Shown here one piece after another: positions 15,028 to 23,027 of a stretch of 34,164 bases of DNA. Location: NCBI GenBank assembly GCA_003168255.1, contig PMSU01000040.1, forward strand, positions 1-34,164, given 5' to 3'. The stretch's first letter is position 1; every line of letters starts with the position of its first letter. This DNA comes from Actinomycetota bacterium. GTDB lineage: Bacteria; Actinomycetota; Actinomycetes; Streptosporangiales; Streptosporangiaceae. A model generated the notes under the pieces. That model ran no database searches and was not told the origin of the DNA. It worked only from the letters and a program-made list of their open reading frames with translations. A program made the position numbers and the translations under genes.

Positions 15028-17345
15028 TACTTCCTCCCTCGGAGGGATGGCAGACGGCGGAGAGTCAGGACGCGGCGCCAGCCGGCGACCAGGGCGGCCC
15101 GCGCGCCGGGACGGCCTAGCACGACCGCGGAGGGTCCCGCTAGCGCCAGCAGTGCGCCGATGATCAACAGGATGGGCAGCACAAGCCGGCCGAATCCGGC
15201 CGAGTCAGGGCTGCTGAAGGCCGCGTTGGCCTTGCTGTGGTCAGACGGGCCAGGCGATGTCGGGGTAGATGAGCCCTTGCCCGTGCTCGGGCTGCTGCTA
15301 GAACTTGTCGGCGACGAGCCTGTGCTTGTCGTGCCGTGGTGGCCGGACTTAGGGGCGCCGGTCTGGTGCAGCACCTCATAGGCGGCTTTCCGTGTCTGCG
15401 CCCGCAGGCTGGCGGTCAGCGGCACATAACCCACCGGCAGCTGGCCAGGCGAGGTTCCGGTGACCTGGCCGGGGCCGGCTACGTAGTCGAGGAACTGGGC
15501 GATCTTCGCCGCCTTTGCCTTGGATATACCGCCGGTGGGCACCATCGCGTACACCACCATGGTCAGCGGATATTCCGCCGGGTCGGTGGAGGCCTGGTTG
15601 ATGGACCTGGTGATGCCGTCCGGATTGACGGTCATGTCGTTGACCGCGGCCAGCATCGACGCCGTCGTCGGGGTCACGTACTTTCCCGCGTGATTGAGGA
15701 TCGCGAAGGAGGGAAGGTCGAAGGCCGCCGCGTCTGCCTCGTCCAGTACCGCGAAAAGAGCCCGGGTGCCCGGCGGCTCCACCGGCTGGGCAGGGTAGGT
15801 GGGCGGGATCGTGTTAGTCGGAATCCAGCTGGTGCCCGGATCCCAGTTGTCGACCTGGTAGGTGGCCACCTTAGACGCCGGGAACACGGGGCTGTACAGG
15901 TCTGACATGACCTTGAAGGGGTCCAGTGAGAGGAAGGTATTAGTCGGGTACTGGGTGCCGAGGTAATTGGTATTGACGTGCATCCCCCACTGGTCGTACT
16001 GGCCGGTCATGAACGAAGCCGCGTCGGGGTTGGCGGCGATCCAGCTTGTGACCACCTGAGTCATGTCACTGCCGCCGGACTCAACCGTGGGCGTCTGGAA
16101 TTGATAGAGCCCGCCTGCGTTCACGCCCGGGTTGAGCTGCTTGAACTCAGGGTCGTTGAAGATGGTCGCGGGATTGTGGTCCACGGCGCTGTCGCAGCCA
16201 AATGACGTAGGCGGCTGCTTCGTGCATCCGTAGGTCTGGGTGTAGGACGTGGTGAGGAGCTTGGCCAGCAGCCGGGGATCGAGCTTCAGGTCCGTGTACG
16301 GCTGTTGCGTCTTCGTGTCATCCACCCAGTAGGCGAGCGCCGTCGCCGAGATGGCCACCGGGGCGTAGGTGTAGGGGTGAACGCCAGGTCCGGAGGCAGG
16401 CACGGTGGTCAGCGCGATGTCGTTCAGGCCCGCGAGGAAGTCCGTACGGGCCTCGGGCTCGTTGGTCTCCGTGTCGGCCGAGATGCTCAGCGCCCGCGGG
16501 CCCGTGCACGTCCCCGTCTGCCAGGACGTCACGGCCCGCAGCAGCATCGGGGAACCTATTACGGAGAAGTCTGGATTACGGAACGGGCAGCCGTCGGGAG
16601 TGGGCGCGAAGTGTATCGGCACGACGATCCGGCTCGGCCATGAGCATGCACCGGCATACTCGGCGAGGTCCTCCGCGGCTGTGGCGAGGCCATAGTCCTG
16701 GTCGTACGAATGGTCAGTGCACTTGGGGTGGGTCGCGAGATAGTCCCCGCCTTGGAGGGGAAATATGACCAGCGAGCACTCATGCTCAGGATCGCAGCCC
16801 AGGCCCTGATTCTCGACGGCGGTTTGTATCTGGATGGATATTGCGCCGGTTCCCAGCTTGGTGGTCGTTGCGTACACGGAGGTATACGGCCCGTAGGGGC
16901 CGAGATTCAGGTCAGATCCGCCATTGAGTGCCCCATAGCACGGAGTCAGGCTGGTCGGCGCGGCTCCCGCGCACTCGGCGACCATTACCGGGTAGTCGGT
17001 ACTAGTGGCCGTGTAGCCGGGGGCGCCATTGAGTACGCTCGGGGTGAAGCCCGTCCAGGACACCTGCACCATCTGATTGACCAGGTCGGTGCTCTGGTTC
17101 ACCGTCACCTTGCTCGCCGTGGGGAACGGCTTCCTGGTCTTGGGGTCGTACATGTGCGGCCCGGTAACCGTCACGGCCGACGTCGGGGCCGCGTGCCTGG
17201 CCGCATTCCCGGTTGCCACCGCCGGTGCGGGCAGGGCGAGCGCTACCGCCGGCATCAATGACTGCGCGAGAACCATGCCGACGGCGCCCGCGAGCGTCGT
17301 GGCTCGTAGCAGCCATCGCGCGTTATGCGCGGCTGGGTGACGCAT
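15027..17345 (-). CDS. Large secreted protein with PstS-like region and C-terminal membrane anchor
   Basis: A 772-residue exported protein in the pst operon. A clear signal peptide (MRHPAAHNARWLLRATT, hydrophobic core, ALA) is followed by about 250 residues of unrecognised sequence. Then comes a stretch resembling periplasmic phosphate-binding proteins: NDIALTTVPASG, YAPVAISATALAYWV, LKLDPRLLAKLL, IFNDPEFKQLNPG. A Ser/Thr/Pro stalk (about 665-705), a transmembrane helix (about 718-742) and a basic tail finish it. ATG 17345 is preferred: GGAGGAA lies 5 nt upstream and the signal peptide begins there. An upstream ATG at 17429 overlaps the pstA stop as ATGA and would add 28 residues. No known family name could be assigned. 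It is translationally coupled to the next PstS-like gene. Confidence 0.8.
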   Translation of the reverse strand: MRHPAAHNARWLLRATTLAGAVGMVLAQSLMPAVALALPAPAVATGNAARHAAPTSAVTVTGPHMYDPKTRKPFPTASKVTVNQSTDLVNQMVQVSWTGFTPSVLNGAPGYTATSTDYPVMVAECAGAAPTSLTPCYGALNGGSDLNLGPYGPYTSVYATTTKLGTGAISIQIQTAVENQGLGCDPEHECSLVIFPLQGGDYLATHPKCTDHSYDQDYGLATAAEDLAEYAGACSWPSRIVVPIHFAPTPDGCPFRNPDFSVIGSPMLLRAVTSWQTGTCTGPRALSISADTETNEPEARTDFLAGLNDIALTTVPASGPGVHPYTYAPVAISATALAYWVDDTKTQQPYTDLKLDPRLLAKLLTTSYTQTYGCTKQPPTSFGCDSAVDHNPATIFNDPEFKQLNPGVNAGGLYQFQTPTVESGGSDMTQVVTSWIAANPDAASFMTGQYDQWGMHVNTNYLGTQYPTNTFLSLDPFKVMSDLYSPVFPASKVATYQVDNWDPGTSWIPTNTIPPTYPAQPVEPPGTRALFAVLDEADAAAFDLPSFAILNHAGKYVTPTTASMLAAVNDMTVNPDGITRSINQASTDPAEYPLTMVVYAMVPTGGISKAKAAKIAQFLDYVAGPGQVTGTSPGQLPVGYVPLTASLRAQTRKAAYEVLHQTGAPKSGHHGTTSTGSSPTSSSSSPSTGKGSSTPTSPGPSDHSKANAAFSSPDSAGFGRLVLPILLIIGALLALAGPSAVVLGRPGARAALVAGWRRVLTLRRLPSLRGRK

Positions 17346-17425
17346 GAGAATTCCTCCGTGCGAGGTTGAACCGGACTGCCTGCGAGGCGCAGTGCCGCGG
17401 CCGGGGCCGCCGGCCGGTTGGCTGT

Positions 17426-18556
17426 TCATCGGCGCACCGTCTCTCTGGCGATACGGCGGCGGCTCCTGCGGCTCAGCTCGCCGGGCTTATTGCCGCCGAG
17501 CAGCCGTGCGATGGTGAATAGCACCAGCACCAGCAGCAGGAGGGTGAAGCCCGCGCCGAAGGCACGAGCCAGATCATTGGCGTCAGGTTGCTGGCGCTCG
17601 TTGAAGATGAGCATCGGGAGGCTGGTCTGCCAGCCGTTCACCGGGTTGAAGTTCAGCCCTTTGATGTAGCCGGCGGTAAGCAGCACGGGAGCGGTTTCCC
17701 CGATGCCGCGGGCCATGCCGAGCACTACCGCCGTGGACAGTCCCGACCTGGCGGTCGGCAGGACGACGTTCCATACCGTGCGCCACTGGCTTGAGCCAAG
17801 GGCATAGGACGCCTCCCGCAGCATGCCAGGGACGAGCCTGATCACCGTCTCGGACCCCCTGGCGACGATCGGCATCATCGTCACCGCGAGCGCCAGCGAC
17901 GCCGCCAGGGCGCAGTGTTGCAGTCCGAGGGTGAGGATGGCAAAGGCGAGGACGAACAGGCCGGCGATGATGTCGGGCAGCGCGGTCATGGCCTCCACGA
18001 GGGTGCGCACCGGGCGCGCCCAGGCGCCCCCCACCTCGACGAGGAAAATCGCGGCAGTGATGCCGAGCGGCACGGAGAAGAGGGTCGCGAGGCCGATCTC
18101 CTCGAGTGTGCCCACCATCGCGCCCAGCACTCCGCCGTCGGCCATCGGGCTGAGCGGCCCGGCGTTGGCCAGCGTGTGGGTGAAAAAACTGACGTGCGTG
18201 ACCGCGGCTAGGCCGCGCGCCAGCGAGAAGCCGACCTGGTCGAAGACGATCGCGCAGGTCAGCACTCCGGCGCCGGCCAGCGCGACCGATGCGACCCGGT
18301 CCCGCACGGCGAGCTTGTCCCACTGCATCGCCGCCATCGCCGCGTACATCAGCAGGAAGATCACGTACCAGCTCAGCCAGAAGCCGAGCACGCCGCTGGC
18401 CGCCAGGATGCGCTCGTAGAGCAGCCAGGTAAGGGCGAGCGCGCCGCCCGCCGCGCCGCCCAGGGTCATCGCGCCAGCCCCGCTGACCTGGCGGATCCGG
18501 ACGCGCCGTTCCGCGGGGACGGCGGTGCTGCGGAGCGCCTGCGCGTCCGTCGTCAT
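17426..18556 (-). CDS. pstA: Phosphate ABC transporter permease
   Basis: A 376-residue inner-membrane permease, second channel subunit of the PstSCAB importer. Six or more hydrophobic helices are visible. The region from about 150 on is classic PstA: GTLEEIGLATLFSVPLGITAAIFLVE, ALPDIIAGLFVLA, and the ABC-coupling EAA loop EASYALGSSQWRTVWNVVLP, then GMARGIGETAPVLLTAGY. The N-terminus is longer than in E. coli PstA (296 residues), with extra hydrophobic segments. The ATG at 18556 is preceded by AAGGAGGA, and the gene starts 31 nt after pstC. Its stop overlaps an ATG (17429) that is a possible alternative start of the next gene. Confidence 0.96.
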   Translation of the reverse strand: MTTDAQALRSTAVPAERRVRIRQVSGAGAMTLGGAAGGALALTWLLYERILAASGVLGFWLSWYVIFLLMYAAMAAMQWDKLAVRDRVASVALAGAGVLTCAIVFDQVGFSLARGLAAVTHVSFFTHTLANAGPLSPMADGGVLGAMVGTLEEIGLATLFSVPLGITAAIFLVEVGGAWARPVRTLVEAMTALPDIIAGLFVLAFAILTLGLQHCALAASLALAVTMMPIVARGSETVIRLVPGMLREASYALGSSQWRTVWNVVLPTARSGLSTAVVLGMARGIGETAPVLLTAGYIKGLNFNPVNGWQTSLPMLIFNERQQPDANDLARAFGAGFTLLLLVLVLFTIARLLGGNKPGELSRRSRRRIARETVRR

Positions 18557-18587
18557 CCCTGGTCCTCCTTGCCCGGCGAACGTGCCA

Positions 18588-19586
18588 TCAGTTGACCGTG
18601 ATGAGGCCAGAACGTGACCTGCTGGTCACCATGGAGCCGATGACGTTGACGAGCAGGGTGAGCGCGAAGAGCACGAGGCCCGCTGCCATCAGGGCGGACA
18701 CCGTCTTCGGGCCGTTGGAGAAGTTCAGCGCGATCATGAATGGTATGGAGTTTCCGCCGGTATTAAGAACATGGAAATTGAATACGTATATCGGCGAGAG
18801 GATGAAGGTAACGACGATTGTCTCGCCGAGCGCGCGGCCCATCCCGAGCATGCTCGAGCCGATGACGCCGGCCCGGCCGAAAGGCAGGACGACCGTGCGC
18901 ACCATCGCCCAGCGCGTCGACCCGAGCGCGTAAGCGGCCTCGCGCTCTGCCTGTGGCGCCTGCGAGAAAACCTCGCGCGACAGCGAGGTGACGATGGGAA
19001 TGACCATCAGCGATATCACCACGCCGGCGATGAAGGCCGAGGTCGTGAATGAGGGCGTGGTGAGTGGCAGGACGCTGTGCAGGAACGGGATGAAACCCAG
19101 ATGCCGAGCCAGCCAGCTGCTGATCCCGAGGATCCGCGGCTCCAGGAAGAAGAGCCCCCACATCGCCCAGACGATGCTGGGCACGGCCGCCATCAGGTCG
19201 ATCAGCGAGGTAAGCGCGCGGCGCAGGACTGGCGGCGCGTACTCCGAGATGTAGAGCGCGGTGGCGATCGCGACCGGAACCGCGATGATCATCGCGATCA
19301 GCGCGATGAGGATGCCGTCCGGCAAGATCGCGGCGATGCCGAACTTGTTGGTGCTGATGAACCAGGACTGAGTGGTGAAGAACGAGAGGCCGGTAGCCCT
19401 GAACGCGCTCCACCCGCGCAGCGCCAGGAACGCCAGGATCAGCCCCAGGATCGCCATGACGGCCATTCCCGCGCCGCGCAGGACCCCGCGGAACACCTTG
19501 TCGCCCGCCGAGGACCGGGCGTAGATCCGGCGCGGCACGTCGCCGGACGCGGCTGGGGAAGGTGAAGACAGCAGCTCTGCACCCAT
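18588..19586 (-). CDS. pstC: Phosphate ABC transporter permease
   Basis: A 332-residue inner-membrane permease, partner of PstA. Typical blocks are FSFxTTQSWF-like FFTTQSWFIST, ILIALIAMIIAVPVAIATAL (about 100-120), LMAAVPSIVWAMWGLFFLEP, the EAA coupling loop EAAYALGSTRWAMVRTVVLP, and MGRALGETIVVTFIL. ATG 19586 (MGAELLSSP) is chosen; a TTG at 19682 would add 32 residues with no similarity and no ribosome site, and would overlap a possible PhoP box. First gene of the operon pstC-pstA-(three extra genes)-pstB. Confidence 0.94.
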   Translation of the reverse strand: MGAELLSSPSPAASGDVPRRIYARSSAGDKVFRGVLRGAGMAVMAILGLILAFLALRGWSAFRATGLSFFTTQSWFISTNKFGIAAILPDGILIALIAMIIAVPVAIATALYISEYAPPVLRRALTSLIDLMAAVPSIVWAMWGLFFLEPRILGISSWLARHLGFIPFLHSVLPLTTPSFTTSAFIAGVVISLMVIPIVTSLSREVFSQAPQAEREAAYALGSTRWAMVRTVVLPFGRAGVIGSSMLGMGRALGETIVVTFILSPIYVFNFHVLNTGGNSIPFMIALNFSNGPKTVSALMAAGLVLFALTLLVNVIGSMVTSRSRSGLITVN

Positions 19587-19665
19587 GACGATCTGTCCCC
19601 GCCTCCCTCGTCCCGCGCTGCCGACCTGATCCCCTGCAATCCGATCGTCTTTGATGCTTGTGACG

Positions 19666-19687
19666 TCGAGCGTAACTGCCAATGAAC
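19666..19687 (-). promoter_or_regulatory. Candidate PHO box upstream of pstC
   Basis: On the minus strand GTTCATTGGCA is followed directly by GTTACGCTCGA, two 11-nt units starting GTT(C/A). This matches the architecture of PhoP-binding direct repeats in Streptomyces (consensus near GTTCACC per 11 nt), but the second unit is weak. It lies 80 nt upstream of ATG 19586. The call rests on spacing and context only. Confidence 0.35.
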
Positions 19688-19793
19688 AATTAAGGAAGAA
19701 TTAGTCGGGTTTGCCTCGTTGAGTTCCATAAGTCCGAACACCCGGCGTCGTGGTGCCCAGGTACTGCCCTGGCCACCATGACGATTGGTGGCG

Positions 19794-19826
19794 GCGGCAC
19801 CGGGCGGACAAGCCGCCCGGTGCCGC
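19794..19826 (-). terminator. Strong hairpin after first pstS
   Basis: GCGGCACCGGGCGG (19794-19807) pairs perfectly with CCGCCCGGTGCCGC (19813-19826) around a 5-nt loop. It lies 31 nt beyond the pstS stop at 19857 and before pstC, so it probably ends or attenuates the pstS transcript. That would keep PstS mRNA more abundant than the transporter message. Confidence 0.75.
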
Positions 19827-19856
19827 AAGCAGTGCACTACCTATTGGGCGATGTGG

Positions 19857-21029
19857 TTAGTTGGTGGCTCCGCAGAGCGGCGAGGGAAGGAACCCGTAGT
19901 TCTTCATGTCCGTCGTGGCCTTGGCGTTCTTGCACACCCAGCCCGGCGTGCTGAAGGACTTGGCGGAGAAGAACTTCTCCAGGTAGGCCGGGATGTGATC
20001 AGCCGTCGAGGCATCGAAGCGGACCACCGTGTAGATCGGGCTCTGGAACAACGCCGTGAAATTGGAGTTGATCTTCGGCTTACTCGACGGCGGGGCGGGC
20101 AGCGGCCACGGCAGCGCCGGCTCGCTGTTGCTGATCTTGTTAAGTCCGAGCACGCCGGACTCGTTGCAGCCGAACAGGTTCTGCTTGCCGGTCGGGGTGC
20201 AGATCTGGCCGCTGACCGGGGTACAGGCGGAGTTGGTGCAGGCGGCGGAGTGGTACACCTGGGCGATGTACTTGGCTACCGAGAAAGGCACGACCGCGTC
20301 CGGGCTGTTCAGCTGCGGGTCGATGCCCTCGTTCTGCTGCACCGTGCTGTTCACGCAGGCGCCGGGTGTGATGGCTGTCGTGCCCCCGCCGAGCGCGGTG
20401 AGGAAGACCGTACGGATGCCAGACCCGGTCACCGGCAGGAACGGCAGGATTTTGCCATTCTTGCCACCCACCTTGTCCCAGTTGGTGGTGTTGCAGAGGT
20501 AGATGTTCTTCAGCTGGGTGGGGGACAGGTTAGTCGGGGCGTTGGTGCCGCCGCTGGCGGCGTCCCTGGTGGCCCAGGTAACCGCGTCACCGGCCGTCGC
20601 GACGAACGCGATGCCGCCGGCCGCGTACGGCGGGTCGGTGGCAGCGCGGCCACGTGCGGACCGCGCGTAGTCGATGCAGAAGTTGCTTCCGTCCGCCGTG
20701 TTGGCCTCGAGCGCGGTGATTCCCGCGTTCCCGCCGTCCGGGCGCGCGATGGACGCGCAGCCTGACTTCGTGACGATCGGGTCGCCGGCGGCGCCGGTCG
20801 ACGGGTTGGTGGCGTCCCAGCTGTAGAGCTTCGCGCCGGACTGGGTGTTGTCGTAGTCGTGTGCGAACTGGTCGAACAGGAACTCGCTGGTGTCTGACCC
20901 GACGCCCACGATGTCAGTCGCCTTGGGGGTGACCCCGGTCGGCGGATCCGCAAGTGCGGGACCCGCGGCCAGCGCGACCATCGTGGCCGCGGCCGCGGAG
21001 CCGGCTAGGAGCTTGGTGAACAGGCGCAT
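19857..21029 (-). CDS. pstS: Secreted PstS-type phosphate-binding protein, paralogue 1
   Basis: A 390-residue exported substrate-binding protein. The signal peptide MRLFTKLLAGSAAAATMVAL ends at ALA-D, with no lipobox Cys, so the mature protein is not a lipoprotein and has no C-terminal anchor. PstS-like features are IVGVGSDTSEFLFDQFAHDY, the IARPDG and YARSARG segments, LKNIYLCNTTNWDKVGG and LPVTGSGIRTVFL (phosphate-loop-like). Many conserved cysteines suggest disulfides. It is a close duplicate of the upstream gene at 21420-22595, roughly 80 % identical by eye. GAGGAGGA precedes the ATG at 21029. It lies between the second pstS and pstC, each separated by a hairpin. Phosphate specificity is inferred from family and locus. 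Confidence 0.88.
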   Translation of the reverse strand: MRLFTKLLAGSAAAATMVALAAGPALADPPTGVTPKATDIVGVGSDTSEFLFDQFAHDYDNTQSGAKLYSWDATNPSTGAAGDPIVTKSGCASIARPDGGNAGITALEANTADGSNFCIDYARSARGRAATDPPYAAGGIAFVATAGDAVTWATRDAASGGTNAPTNLSPTQLKNIYLCNTTNWDKVGGKNGKILPFLPVTGSGIRTVFLTALGGGTTAITPGACVNSTVQQNEGIDPQLNSPDAVVPFSVAKYIAQVYHSAACTNSACTPVSGQICTPTGKQNLFGCNESGVLGLNKISNSEPALPWPLPAPPSSKPKINSNFTALFQSPIYTVVRFDASTADHIPAYLEKFFSAKSFSTPGWVCKNAKATTDMKNYGFLPSPLCGATN

Positions 21030-21355
21030 TCTTACGTCCTCCTCAAGAGACGACTAGCGCGAGGGGAGCGATGCGCTGCCCCGCGCCGATCGGCAGACAG
21101 CCGGCCGGCCGAAGCAGCCAGGCCTTTACCGGCTCTCCCCCGCTCTGCGAGAAGCATACATTTCCGGGCGAAAAGGTAAAGAAGACAGAACCACCTAAAT
21201 CTGGGCAATAATGCGCGTAAGCCACCCGTCATGCGGACAAAACTAACCGCTGCCCGGCGGGCCTCGGTGTCATCACCAGCACCACCCGCGAATCCGCCAC
21301 GTCACGCGCGGCCGCTTCCGCCACTGTCGGGTCACGGCCGGACAGGGGGAAACGA

Positions 21356-21389
21356 GTGGGCGCCGGCAGCCTCGGCTGCCGGCGCCCAC
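21356..21389 (-). terminator. Strong hairpin after second pstS
   Basis: GTGGGCGCCGGCAGC (21356-21370) and GCTGCCGGCGCCCAC (21375-21389) form a perfect 15-bp stem with a 4-nt loop, 31 nt beyond the pstS stop at 21420. The distance to the stop equals that of the hairpin after the other pstS, while the stem sequence differs. Confidence 0.8.
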
Positions 21390-21419
21390 TGCGGATCTAG
21401 CAGTAGTCGTTACCTGTGG

Positions 21420-22595
21420 TTAGGAGGTGCTTCCGCAGAGCGGCGTGGGGAGGAACCCGTAGTCCTTGATGTCTGTCGTGGCCTTCGCGTTCTTGCACAT
21501 CCAGCCCGGCGTGCTTGCGTTCTTGGCCGCGAAGAACTTCTCCAGGTAGGCCGGGATGTGGTCAGCGGTCGATGCGTCGTAGCGGACCACGATGTACACG
21601 GTGCGCTGGAACAACGCCGAGAACTTGGGGTTGATCTTCGGCTTGTTCGATGGCGGGGCGGGCAGCGGCCACGGTGTGGCCGGATCGCTCTTGTTGATCT
21701 TGTCAAGGCCGAGCACGCCGGCCTCGTCGCAGCCGAACAGGTTCTGCTTGCCGGTCGGGGTGCAGACCTGGCCGCTGCCGTTGGGAGTACAGGCGGAGTT
21801 GAGGCAGGCGGCGGAGTGGTAGACCTCGGCGATGTACTTGCCCACCGAGAAAGGCACGATCGCATCCGGGCTGTCCAGCTGCGAGTCGATGCCCTCGTTT
21901 TCCTGCACCGTGCTGTTCACGCAGGAGCCGGGGGTGATGGGGGTGACGCCGCCGCCGAGCGCCGTCAGGAAGAACGCCCTGGTACCGGACCCTACCTGCG
22001 GCAGGAACGGCAGGATCGTGCCGCTCTGGCCGCCCACCTTGTCCCAGTTGGTCGTCTTGCAGAGGAAGATGTTCTTCAGCTGGCCAGTGGTCAGGGTTAC
22101 CGGGGCGTTGGTGCCGCCGCTGGCGGAGTTCCTGGTGGCATAGGTGACCGCGTCCCCGGCCAGCGCGTCAAACGCGATGCCGCCTGCCGCGTACGGCGGG
22201 TCGGTGGCAGCGCGGCCGCGCGAGGAGCGCGCGTAATCGACGCAGAAGTTGCTTCCGTCCGCCGTGTTGGCATCCAGCTGGGTGATGCCCGCGGACGAGC
22301 CGTCCGGGCGCGCGATGGAAGCGCAGCCTGACTTCGTGACGATCGGGTCGCCCATGGCGCCGGTCGAGGGGTTGGTGGCGTCCCAGCTGTAGAGCTTCGC
22401 GCCGGACTGGGTGTTGTCGTAGTCATGCGAGAACTGGTCGACCAGGAACTCGATGGTGTCCGACCCGACACCCACGACGTCGGTTGCCTTGGGGGTGGTC
22501 CCGGTCGGCGGGTCCGCAAGCGCGGGGCCCGCGGCCAGCGCGACCAGCGTGGCCGCGGCCGCGGAGCCGGCCATGAGCTTGCTAAGCAGGCGCAT
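21420..22595 (-). CDS. pstS: Secreted PstS-type phosphate-binding protein, paralogue 2
   Basis: A 391-residue exported substrate-binding protein, tandem duplicate of the gene at 19857-21029. Signal peptide MRLLSKLMAGSAAAATLVAL, cleavage ALA-D, no lipobox. The same blocks recur: VVGVGSDTIEFLVDQFSHDY, YARSSRGRAATDPPY, LKNIFLCKTTNWDKVGG, LPQVGSGTRAFFL. Differences from paralogue 1 cluster in the ligand-side loops (DTSEF to DTIEF, VTGSGIRT to QVGSGTRA) and in a one-residue insertion near PNGSGQVC. GAGGAGGA precedes the ATG at 22595. First gene of the phosphate locus, with its own 432-nt upstream region. Confidence 0.88.
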   Translation of the reverse strand: MRLLSKLMAGSAAAATLVALAAGPALADPPTGTTPKATDVVGVGSDTIEFLVDQFSHDYDNTQSGAKLYSWDATNPSTGAMGDPIVTKSGCASIARPDGSSAGITQLDANTADGSNFCVDYARSSRGRAATDPPYAAGGIAFDALAGDAVTYATRNSASGGTNAPVTLTTGQLKNIFLCKTTNWDKVGGQSGTILPFLPQVGSGTRAFFLTALGGGVTPITPGSCVNSTVQENEGIDSQLDSPDAIVPFSVGKYIAEVYHSAACLNSACTPNGSGQVCTPTGKQNLFGCDEAGVLGLDKINKSDPATPWPLPAPPSNKPKINPKFSALFQRTVYIVVRYDASTADHIPAYLEKFFAAKNASTPGWMCKNAKATTDIKDYGFLPTPLCGSTS

Positions 22596-23027
22596 TCTTT
22601 TACGTCCTCCTCATCGAGACGACTGCGGGTAGCGACATGCGCTTTCCCGCGCCGATCGGCCGACGGCCGACGCTGCCAAGCCTTACGGCCGGCTTGCTCG
22701 GCGACTAGAGAACGGTGGCAGGCGGATTGCTGATGTTTTGCTTAACGCGCGGAATCCAGACAATGAAGAGTTTGCAGATCACGGTCGCAAGCGACGGCTT
22801 TTCCAGCCGCCGCTCGAGTTTTCCGGAGCATATGCTGCCAGCGCGTTAATGATCGACTACGCTAGGCAATTATTTCCCGGTCGCCGACTTTCCGCGTTAT
22901 CCTGCCGTTCGCTTAACGTTCACGGATGTTAATGACCGCGCTCAAGATTAGCAGGTTCAATATACCCACCATTAGATGAATGAGCCATGCGCCGGGCGAC
23001 CTGATGTCGCCGGCGGTGCCGGACTGG
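22596..23027. other. 432-nt intergenic region upstream of pstS paralogue 2
   Basis: No gene is recognisable. The first 110 nt (22600-22710) resemble the leader of the other pstS gene (21033-21150): both contain CGTCCTCCTC, GACGACT and CCGCGCCGATCGGC in order. The rest (about 22730-22980) is clearly more AT-rich than its surroundings, as expected of promoter DNA. It holds direct 11-nt units GTTCGCTTAAC and GTTCACGGATG (22907-22928, plus strand), which look like a PhoP-type PHO box in reverse orientation to pstS. Confidence 0.5.
22907..22928 (+). promoter_or_regulatory. Candidate PHO box in AT-rich pstS upstream region
   Basis: GTTCGCTTAAC and GTTCACGGATG are adjacent 11-nt units, both starting GTTC, followed by a weaker TTAATGACCGC. 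The spacing and GTTC core fit PhoP-binding repeats of Streptomyces. The orientation is opposite to pstS and the distance (about 310 nt from the ATG) is large, so the call is weak. Confidence 0.3.

Noticed and set aside
22940..22985. tRNA-like GGTTCAATATACC segment
   Set aside because: A T-arm-like string occurs, but no acceptor stem, anticodon arm or D-arm can be folded around it.
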